Below, one piece after another: positions 1 through 4,844 of a stretch of DNA of 5,344 bases. The DNA is from Candidatus Binatota bacterium (GTDB taxonomy: Bacteria > Desulfobacterota > Binatia > Bin18), in NCBI GenBank assembly GCA_011523315.1, contig WTHE01000213.1:1-5344 (forward strand). The letters are read 5' to 3'. How positions within the stretch are numbered: position 1 is the first letter of the stretch; every line of letters starts with the position of its first letter. The notes under the pieces are model-generated. The model had not been told where the DNA came from, did not search any database, and saw only the letters and a program-made list of their open reading frames with translations. The translations under genes and the position numbers were made by a program.

Positions 1-1
1 C

Positions 2-346
2 CCGCGGCAGATTCCTAGTCATAGCGGGCCCGGCAGCGATGGACGCCTGAACGGCGATGCCGGCAATCTGGTCGAAACCGAACGCGCCATTCTTGAGACC
101 GAGGGTATTCCGGTCAGACACACCCGACGCGGCTTGGCCATTGCCGCCGCCCGGATGTATGTGGGCTGGCGTTCCGGCTCCCGCCTGTGTCGGCCCGACT
201 GCGCCGACCTGCACGCTCAGACCGCCGCCGAACGGGTGTTGATCCCATCCCTGGCCCGGGCCCGTGAACTCGGCTATCAGCCCTGCCCCGGGTGTCAGCC
301 CGAGCTGCACCCCGTGGACGCGAGCCCGCTGTTCGGTCCGGACTGA
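2..346 (+). CDS. Ada-like four-cysteine zinc-module protein, C-terminal part (5' truncated)
   Basis: The frame is open from the window edge to a TGA at 344-346, giving 114 visible residues. No convincing start is seen (the first in-frame candidates are TTG 134 and ATG 155), so this is probably the tail of a longer gene. Visible residues 53-100 fit the Ada-type metal-binding box: YVGWRSGS, then CRPDC (Cys63, Cys67), a 27-residue spacer ending in ARELGYQP, then CPGC (Cys95, Cys98) followed by QPE. In E. coli Ada the equivalent four Cys bind zinc with nearly the same spacing, and one of them accepts methyl groups from DNA phosphotriesters. The same fold also occurs as a C-terminal accessory module in other proteins, often with His as the first ligand in a YVG..S...HRPDC motif, and the lead-in here resembles that version. 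DNA binding or a structural zinc site is therefore likely, but methyl transfer is unproven. Residues 1-50 are not recognised. The module call is fairly safe; the identity of the whole protein is unknown. Confidence 0.72.
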   Translation, partial: PRQIPSHSGPGSDGRLNGDAGNLVETERAILETEGIPVRHTRRGLAIAAARMYVGWRSGSRLCRPDCADLHAQTAAERVLIPSLARARELGYQPCPGCQPELHPVDASPLFGPD

Positions 347-353
347 GCGGCCC

Positions 354-380
354 GCCCGCGTCCGGCGCGGGCCAGTCTTG
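354..380 (+). terminator. GC-rich hairpin after the zinc-module gene, possible terminator
   Basis: Eight bases after the stop at 344-346 there is a 7-bp perfect stem, GCCCGCG (354-360) pairing with CGCGGGC (366-372), with a 5-nt loop TCCGG. An alternative 7-bp pairing (349-355 with 367-373) competes with it. What follows is CAGTCTTGTG rather than a run of T, so it is not a canonical intrinsic terminator. It could still pause or attenuate transcription before the next gene, which starts at 429. Confidence 0.35.
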
Positions 381-412
381 TGTCGGCCCTGCCTTTTGTG
401 TACAGCAATCAA

Positions 413-423
413 GAGGGAGAGGA
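413..423 (+). promoter_or_regulatory. Shine-Dalgarno site that sets the SnoaL-like gene start
   Basis: The purine run GAGGGAGAGGA lies 5 nt before ATG 429. The reading frame stays open upstream to 264, so this site decides the start: the extra upstream residues would be Pro/Arg/Cys-rich and unlike the family. Confidence 0.7.
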
Positions 424-428
424 ACGCC

Positions 429-842
429 ATGTCAGAGGCCAACAAAGCCGTCTTCCGGCGCTATTTTGACGAGGTCTTGAACGCGGGTCGGATCGAGCTG
501 ATCGACGAGCTGATCGCTCCCGATTATGTCAGCCATTATCCGACCGGCTATGATTTTGGCGGCGGCCCGGAGGACGTGAAACAGATTGTCTCAACGGTCC
601 GGGGTGGTTTTCCGAATGTCCATTTTCAGATCGAAGACCTGCTCGCCGAGGAGGACCGGGTGGTCGGACGCTGGACGTTTCGGGGTACCCATCGGGGCGA
701 TTTCATGGGCATTGCCCCCAGCGGCAAGAACGTGTCGGTGGTGGGCATTGCCATCTATCGGATTGCCGATGGCCGAATTGCCGAAGCCTGGGTAGCCTGG
801 GACGCCCTGGGCTTGATGCAGCAGATCGGGGCTGAGTCCTGA
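429..842 (+). CDS. SnoaL-like / ester cyclase-fold protein
   Basis: This is a 137-residue cytosolic protein of the SnoaL-like family (NTF2-like alpha+beta cone fold), about the usual length. The N-terminal helices contain NKAVFRRYFDEVLNAGR (5-21) and the family phrase LIDELIAPDYVSHYP (24-38). Next come FPNVHFQIEDLL (61-72), the strand VVGRWTFRGTHRGDFMGI (78-95), and the closing strand-helix ADGRIAEAWVAWDALGLMQQ (113-132). Asp125 sits about where the catalytic Asp lies in polyketide cyclases of this family, but most bacterial members of this 'ester cyclase' subgroup have no known substrate. No polyketide genes are nearby, so true cyclase activity should not be assumed; small-molecule hydrolysis, isomerisation or binding are equally possible. 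The start is fixed by the site at 413-423. The ATL gene begins only 4 nt after this stop, so the two are probably co-transcribed and translationally coupled. Confidence 0.85.
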   Translation: MSEANKAVFRRYFDEVLNAGRIELIDELIAPDYVSHYPTGYDFGGGPEDVKQIVSTVRGGFPNVHFQIEDLLAEEDRVVGRWTFRGTHRGDFMGIAPSGKNVSVVGIAIYRIADGRIAEAWVAWDALGLMQQIGAES

Positions 843-846
843 GCCT

Positions 847-1212
847 ATGGCCGCCGGTCTTCCCGCCTTTCATACGGCCGTCTACCGTCTGGTCGCCCGC
901 GTTCCCAAGGGCAAAGTCGTGACCTACGGGCAGGTGGCCGCTCTGCTTGGGGCGCCGCGGGCGCCACGGGCGGTTGGCACAGCCCTGCGCCATCTGCCCC
1001 CCCAGCTGTCACGCACAGTTCCCTGGCAACGGGTCATTAACGCCTCGGGCGGCATCAGCATTCGCGGTGACCTGCTGCGGGCCGAGCAGCAACGCTGGCT
1101 GCTCGAAGACGAGGGCGTTCGGTTCAGTCGCCACGGCAAGGTTGATCTGGCCACCTACCGCTGGGCGGGTCCGAAGCGCTGGACACCGCCCACCTGGAAG
1201 ACTCAGTCCTGA
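847..1212 (+). CDS. atl: Alkyltransferase-like (ATL) DNA-repair protein, MGMT family without the acceptor Cys
   Basis: This 121-residue protein belongs to the DNA-binding family of O6-methylguanine-DNA methyltransferase. The winged-helix part runs from about residue 8: VPKGKVVTYGQVAALLG (19-35) holds Tyr27, matching the phosphate-rotating Tyr (human Y114). RAVGTALR (41-48) holds Arg41, matching the arginine finger (human R128) 14 residues later, as in the human protein. The active-site motif PCHRV reads PWQRV (59-63), so Trp60, codon 1024-1026, replaces the methyl-accepting Cys. EQQRWLLEDEGV (80-91) and the tail GKVDLATYRW (97-106) are typical of ATLs. Known ATLs (E. coli YbaZ, S. pombe Atl1) flip O6-alkylguanine without repairing it and hand the lesion to nucleotide excision repair; that role is inferred here. 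The start is ATG 847 with only a weak Shine-Dalgarno site, fitting coupling to the SnoaL-like gene ending at 842. The gene ends 4 nt from the convergent CoA-transferase stop. Confidence 0.93.
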   Translation: MAAGLPAFHTAVYRLVARVPKGKVVTYGQVAALLGAPRAPRAVGTALRHLPPQLSRTVPWQRVINASGGISIRGDLLRAEQQRWLLEDEGVRFSRHGKVDLATYRWAGPKRWTPPTWKTQS

Positions 1213-1216
1213 GACC

Positions 1217-2542
1217 TCAGCCGGCGCCGTGCAGGCATTCGGCCTGTGTCCGCAGCTCGTCCCGAAAGTCCGGATGGGCGACGGCGCTCAAAGCCTGGGC
1301 GCGCTCGCGCAGGTTCTTGCCGCGTAGAGTCGCAATGCCGTACTCGGTCACCACATAATCGACAAAGGCGCGGGGCGTGGTCACCACCGTTCCTGGCGCC
1401 AGGGTGGGGACGATGCGGGAAATCCGACGGCGGTCTGGCCCGCTGAGTGAGCTTGACGGCAGGGCAACAATGGATTTGCTGCCGGCCAGGCTGGCGGCAA
1501 TGCAAAAGGCGGTCTGGCCGCCCGGTCCGGTAAACTGCTGGGGGCCAATCGACTCGGACGCGACCTGGCCGGTCAGGTCGATGCTGAGCGCGTTATTGAT
1601 CGCCGTAAAGCGCGGGTCCTGGCACAGCAGGCGGATATCGTCGGTATAGTTGAAATCGTACAGCTCAAAGACCGGATTGGCGTCAATATAGTCCAGCTCT
1701 TCGGGGCTGAGCATGGGGTGAAAGCCGGTGCCGACCACCGTTCCGGTATGGCGGGTTTTGTTCGTGCCGGTCAGCACGCCGGCCTGGACGAGGCCGACCA
1801 CGCCGGGCGGGATGATCTCGGTCTGCATGCCCAGATCATTTTTGCCGTACAGATAGGCGGGCAGGGGGCTGGTCATATCGCCGGCCCCGATTTGAATCGT
1901 GTCGCCGTCCTGAATCAGCTCGTTGGCGATCGACATGCAGATCGTGTCAATCGCGTCCTGTTTTTCCTGGCTGTAGACTTCGGGGCTGATTGTCGGTGGG
2001 CTGACGCTGGGTGGGCGTTCCACGCAGCGGTCAATGGCCGAGATGTGGAGATAATTCTCGCCGCCGGTGCGGATGAAGCTCGGGTCGATCTCGGCGATGA
2101 TCGTCCTGGCCTGTTTGGTCATGAGCGGCGACATGCCGACGCTGGTGCCGTAGCTGCAATAACCGTGTCGGTCCGGCGGCGACACGCTGACCATGTACAC
2201 ATCGAGATCGTCAATGCCGTGGGGCAGGGCCTCGGCCCGGAAATACGAGACCGGAATGTAGTCCAGGCCGCCCTTGTGCATCAGCTTCCGCTCACGCCGG
2301 CTCAGATACCACGACTCCAGCCGGAAGGCGTCGCTCAGGCCGGGAGTGTCCCAGTCGTAAAACGACACCAGGGTATTGACGCGCAGACCGCGCAGCGTGT
2401 CTTGCCGCTCAACCAGAGCCTGGCACAGGGCAAACGGGGTGGCCTGTATGCCGGCAATATAAACGGTGTCGGTCGGCCGGATGAGGGCGACCGCCTGTTG
2501 GGGAGTGACGAGTTTGTCGCCGCACAGCGCGCGCCAGTCCAT
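1217..2542 (-). CDS. Acetyl-CoA hydrolase / 4-hydroxybutyrate CoA-transferase family protein
   Basis: This 441-residue protein has the length and two-domain layout of class I CoA-transferases that move CoA between acyl-CoA and free acids (acetyl-CoA hydrolase, 4-hydroxybutyrate or butyrate CoA-transferase). The N-terminal half (about 1-195) includes the glycine-rich start TVYIAGIQATPFAL (26-39) and VSVSPPDRHGYCSYGTSVG (118-136). The C-terminal half has DTIQIGAGDMTSPL (214-227) and LGMQTEIIPPGVVGL (237-251), where Glu242 fits the Glu that forms the glutamyl-CoA thioester. FTGPGGQTAF (337-346) and the family signature VDYVVTEYGIATLRGK (394-409), then AHPDFR (422-427), follow. The usual GGQxDF reads GGQTAF, so the Asp is absent. 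The frame is open upstream to 2851, but ATG 2542 has AAGGA 7 nt before it and only the protein from there matches the family. It is the second gene of an operon, starting 14 nt after the MDR reductase stop. The donor and acceptor acids are unknown. Confidence 0.9.
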   Translation of the reverse strand: MDWRALCGDKLVTPQQAVALIRPTDTVYIAGIQATPFALCQALVERQDTLRGLRVNTLVSFYDWDTPGLSDAFRLESWYLSRRERKLMHKGGLDYIPVSYFRAEALPHGIDDLDVYMVSVSPPDRHGYCSYGTSVGMSPLMTKQARTIIAEIDPSFIRTGGENYLHISAIDRCVERPPSVSPPTISPEVYSQEKQDAIDTICMSIANELIQDGDTIQIGAGDMTSPLPAYLYGKNDLGMQTEIIPPGVVGLVQAGVLTGTNKTRHTGTVVGTGFHPMLSPEELDYIDANPVFELYDFNYTDDIRLLCQDPRFTAINNALSIDLTGQVASESIGPQQFTGPGGQTAFCIAASLAGSKSIVALPSSSLSGPDRRRISRIVPTLAPGTVVTTPRAFVDYVVTEYGIATLRGKNLRERAQALSAVAHPDFRDELRTQAECLHGAG

Positions 2543-2549
2543 ACGGAAT

Positions 2550-2554
2550 TCCTT
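2550..2554 (-). promoter_or_regulatory. Shine-Dalgarno site that sets the CoA-transferase start
   Basis: Read on the minus strand, AAGGA lies 7 nt before ATG 2542, in the 14-nt gap after the upstream gene's TAG at 2559-2557. It supports starting at 2542 and not at the far end of the 544-codon open frame. Confidence 0.65.
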
Positions 2555-2556
2555 AT

Positions 2557-3525
2557 CTAGGGGGTCAGGATCAGCTTGCCGACCGATTGGCGGGATTCCA
2601 TGAAGCGATGCGCCTCGGCCGCCTCGGCCAGGGGGTAGCTCTTGCCGACCAGGAGCTTGAGCTTGCCCTCCTCCATCAAGCGGAACGACTCGGTAATCCC
2701 TTTCTGGTGCAGCTCGGGTATGGCCGAGGCCGTATACAGGCCAAAGCAGCTGACCTTGAGCGAGTTCTGGAACAGCCCAAAGACGTTGAGCGGCTCGGGC
2801 GCGCCGCCGGCCTGGCCGTACAGGATGGCGTGACCGAATGGAGCCAGGCATTTAAGCCCTGCGGCAAAGGTCGGTTGCCCCACCGCGTCGAGGATCAGGT
2901 CCACGCCCTTGCCGTCGGTCAGCTGCTTGGCTTCTTCGGCAAAGTCCTGGCTCTCATAATTGATGACCGCGTCGGCTCCATACTCCTGGGCCAGGGCAAC
3001 CTTGGCGTCGCTCGAGACGGTGCCGATCACCCGCGCGCCGGCCGCCTTGGCGATCTGCATGGCGACAATGCCCACCCCGCCGGCCGCAGAATGTACCAGC
3101 ACGGTCTGGCCCGGGCTGGTCTGATGGCAGGTGTGCAGCAGGTGGTAAGCGGTCAGGGTCTGGATCGGAAAGGCTGCGCCCTGCTCAAAACTGACCGAAT
3201 CGGGCAGCGGCATGACCTGGTCGGCCGAGACGAGCGCGTATTCGGCGTAGGTCCGCATGCCGATGGCCGCCACCCGGGTGCCCGGCGCGATATGGCCCAC
3301 CCCCTCGCCGACCGCCTCGACCACGCCCGCAGCTTCGAGCCCGGGCGTGTCCGGGAGTCTGGGCTGCATGACATACTGGCCCTGACGGAAGCGCGTATCC
3401 GCGAAGTTGATCCCGATGGCCTGATTTTTAATCAATACCTTACGGGGTCTGAGCTCGGGAATGGGCGCCTCGCCCAGTTGCAGCACCTCGGGTCCGCCGA
3501 CTGTCTCAAACAGAATTGCTTTCAT
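2557..3525 (-). CDS. Zinc-independent NAD(P)H:quinone oxidoreductase-like MDR protein
   Basis: This 322-residue protein of the medium-chain dehydrogenase/reductase superfamily, quinone oxidoreductase (zeta-crystallin) branch, is probably cytosolic and would use NADPH to reduce quinones or activated enones. The N-terminal GroES-like domain has GINFADTRFRQGQY (38-51), the branch's usual NxxDxxxRxGxY pattern, and PGLEAAGVVEAVGEGV (61-76). The usual zinc-ligand Cys and GHE motif are missing, as expected for zinc-free members. The Rossmann fold begins near 140: VLVHSAAGGVGIVAMQIAK (142-160), with AAGGVG (147-152) as the nucleotide-binding loop. GVDLILDAVG (207-216) follows, and the C-terminal return ends in SVGKLILTP (314-322). 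Length is normal and there is no sign of damage. ATG 3525 has the strong site AAGGGAG (3538-3532) 6 nt upstream. It is first in the minus-strand operon with the CoA-transferase and divergent from the amidohydrolase gene. Crotonyl-CoA-type reduction is an alternative within this superfamily; the substrate is not readable. Confidence 0.9.
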   Translation of the reverse strand: MKAILFETVGGPEVLQLGEAPIPELRPRKVLIKNQAIGINFADTRFRQGQYVMQPRLPDTPGLEAAGVVEAVGEGVGHIAPGTRVAAIGMRTYAEYALVSADQVMPLPDSVSFEQGAAFPIQTLTAYHLLHTCHQTSPGQTVLVHSAAGGVGIVAMQIAKAAGARVIGTVSSDAKVALAQEYGADAVINYESQDFAEEAKQLTDGKGVDLILDAVGQPTFAAGLKCLAPFGHAILYGQAGGAPEPLNVFGLFQNSLKVSCFGLYTASAIPELHQKGITESFRLMEEGKLKLLVGKSYPLAEAAEAHRFMESRQSVGKLILTP

Positions 3526-3726
3526 ATCGCTCTCCCTTCAGCGCGGTGTGTCTTGTGTACTATCCCAATGCTGCGGCTGAGCATAGGTCCCTTGACTGTG
3601 CCACGTCGGGTGAGGGAAAAGGGCGGGGAGGTTTTCCAGCGATTCGGCTCAACATCTTCGGCGCCAGCGCCCGAGAGCCAGGCAGCCTCAGGGACTGACG
3701 ACCGTGTAAAGAAGGAGGGTGTTGTT
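3526..3726. promoter_or_regulatory. Divergent intergenic region between the two catabolic operons
   Basis: These 201 bp separate the outward-reading MDR reductase and amidohydrolase genes, so promoters for both operons should lie here. A TTGACT hexamer at 3592-3597 looks like a -35 box on the plus strand, but no good -10 follows at 16-18 nt (the bases are GGGAAA). A purine-rich tract spans about 3610-3632. No clear operator palindrome was seen. The regulatory role rests on gene arrangement alone. Confidence 0.5.
3712..3718 (+). promoter_or_regulatory. Shine-Dalgarno site that sets the amidohydrolase start
   Basis: A near-perfect AAGGAGG lies 8 nt before ATG 3727. It decides the start, because the frame is open for a further 1.1 kb upstream through the antisense of the reductase gene. 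Confidence 0.85.
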
Positions 3727-4833
3727 ATGGAGTACACATTCGTTTCTGGTGATGACCATATGGATCTGTCCTACCTGCCGGCCAATCTGTGGCAGGAACG
3801 GGTGGCGGCCAGGTTCAAGGCCCAGGCGCCACGGGTGGCGGACAGCGCCAACGGGCCGATGTGGGTGTGTGAGGGCAAACCGTGGGCGTTTGGCAACCAT
3901 GGCTCGATGCAGGGCCCGCGCTTGACCGGCGCGATTCCTCGCGCAGGCGTCAATGAAGAGCCGGAACCGGGCGTGTTTCGGCCCTCAACGCCGAAGTATC
4001 GGCTGGAAGACATGGACCGTGACGGCATTGATGCGCACGTCATCTACGGCCCTCCCCTGCCCCTGTCGTTTACCGACTCAGCCCTGCACGTCGCCTGTCT
4101 TGAGGCCTACAACTCGTGGCTGGCCGACTTCTGTACGGCCGCTCCAGACAGGCTGATCGGTATCCCCATTCTGCCCATGCACGATCCCGCAGCCACCCAA
4201 AAGGAACTCCAGCGGGTCGCCAAGCTGGGTCTCAAGGGCGCGCTGTTCGGGGTGTTTGATGCGGTCAAGCCGGTCTTTCACGAAGACTGGGAACCGGTCT
4301 GGGCGGTGGCGGCTGAGGCGGAGATTCCGATCAGCTTTCACCTCGGGGGTGGGATCCGGAGTGCCAGGGTGACAGACACCAGCCGCGGCCAGGCGGCGGC
4401 CTTTGTATGTGCGGTGCCCATGCAGCTCGACGAGGCCCTGTGTGAGATTATTTTCTGCGGTGCGCTGGAGAAGTATCCGCAGCTCAGGATTGTCCTGGCC
4501 GAAGCCGGGATCGGCTGGGTGCCGTATCTGCTATGGCGGATGGATCACGAGTACGACAAGCAGCTGCACCACATGGTCCACCTGTCGCTCAAACCCAGCG
4601 AACTCTTCCGGCGGCAGATCTGGGTCTCGTTTGAGGAGGACGATATTGGTCTGAAGCTGCTGTCCGAGCTTGGCGAAGACAAAGTCCTGTGGGCCTCGGA
4701 TTATCCGCACCCGGATAGCACCTGGCCCCATTCCCGGAAATATATTGACGAGCACATGGCCTCGCTGTCACCCCAGGTCAGGAAGAAACTCACCTGTGAC
4801 AACACGGTCCGGCTGTATAATTTGGGCAGCTAA
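3727..4833 (+). CDS. Amidohydrolase-2 family metal-dependent hydrolase/decarboxylase
   Basis: This 368-residue cytosolic protein belongs to the amidohydrolase_2 (ACMSD-like) TIM-barrel family, whose members decarboxylate or hydrolyse carboxylic acids. At the N-terminus, where the canonical motif is HxH, it reads GDDHMDL (8-14), so only His11 is present. Further signatures are YRLEDMDRDGIDAHVIY (91-107), the segment AYNSWLADFCTAAPDRLIGI (127-146), LGLKGALFG (167-175), IPISFHLGGG (200-209, His205 a likely metal ligand), VLAEAGIGWVPYLLWRMD (256-273) and LWASDYPHPDSTWP (321-334, Asp325 the likely catalytic/metal Asp). The second barrel His is replaced by Glu259. These changes resemble a common subfamily with a DxH..E-type N-terminus, so they are probably lineage traits and not damage. 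The start is set by the strong site at 3712-3718. It is the first gene of a plus-strand operon: the thiamine enzyme starts 11 nt after its TAA. The substrate is unknown; the pairing suggests a carboxylic or keto acid. Confidence 0.88.
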   Translation: MEYTFVSGDDHMDLSYLPANLWQERVAARFKAQAPRVADSANGPMWVCEGKPWAFGNHGSMQGPRLTGAIPRAGVNEEPEPGVFRPSTPKYRLEDMDRDGIDAHVIYGPPLPLSFTDSALHVACLEAYNSWLADFCTAAPDRLIGIPILPMHDPAATQKELQRVAKLGLKGALFGVFDAVKPVFHEDWEPVWAVAAEAEIPISFHLGGGIRSARVTDTSRGQAAAFVCAVPMQLDEALCEIIFCGALEKYPQLRIVLAEAGIGWVPYLLWRMDHEYDKQLHHMVHLSLKPSELFRRQIWVSFEEDDIGLKLLSELGEDKVLWASDYPHPDSTWPHSRKYIDEHMASLSPQVRKKLTCDNTVRLYNLGS

Positions 4834-4844
4834 AGGAGGAACCC

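Noticed and set aside
396..403. Octamer TTGTGTAC shared by the region before the SnoaL-like gene and the divergent region (3553-3560)
   Set aside because: Two copies of an 8-mer with no palindromic extension and different flanks are not enough to call an operator; the orientation relative to the nearest gene also differs.
264..428. Upstream extension of the SnoaL-like protein to 192 residues
   Set aside because: It overlaps the zinc-module gene and hairpin, the translation is Pro/Arg/Cys-rich, and the purine-rich ribosome site before ATG 429 marks the start at which the family's N-terminus begins.
947..1327. 126-codon plus-strand open frame overlapping the ATL gene
   Set aside because: It runs in another frame through the ATL gene and into the antisense of the CoA-transferase, with no recognisable domain and no ribosome site.
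1718..2560. 280-codon plus-strand open frame
   Set aside because: It lies wholly antisense to the CoA-transferase; the His/Asp/Ala/Gly-rich translation is typical of a shadow frame in GC-rich DNA and shows no recognisable domain.
2543..2851. N-terminal extension of the CoA-transferase to 544 codons
   Set aside because: It overlaps the end of the reductase gene on the same strand in another frame, is Arg/Gly/Pro-rich without family similarity, and ATG 2542 has its own ribosome site.
3592..3619. Plus-strand promoter with TTGACT as the -35 box
   Set aside because: No acceptable -10 box lies at the required spacing (GGGAAA is found), so only the -35-like hexamer exists.
2587..3726. N-terminal extension giving a 748-codon plus-strand open frame into the amidohydrolase
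   Set aside because: It is antisense to the well-supported MDR reductase, its translation matches no family, and a near-perfect ribosome site sits before ATG 3727, where family similarity begins. The long open frame is an effect of high GC.
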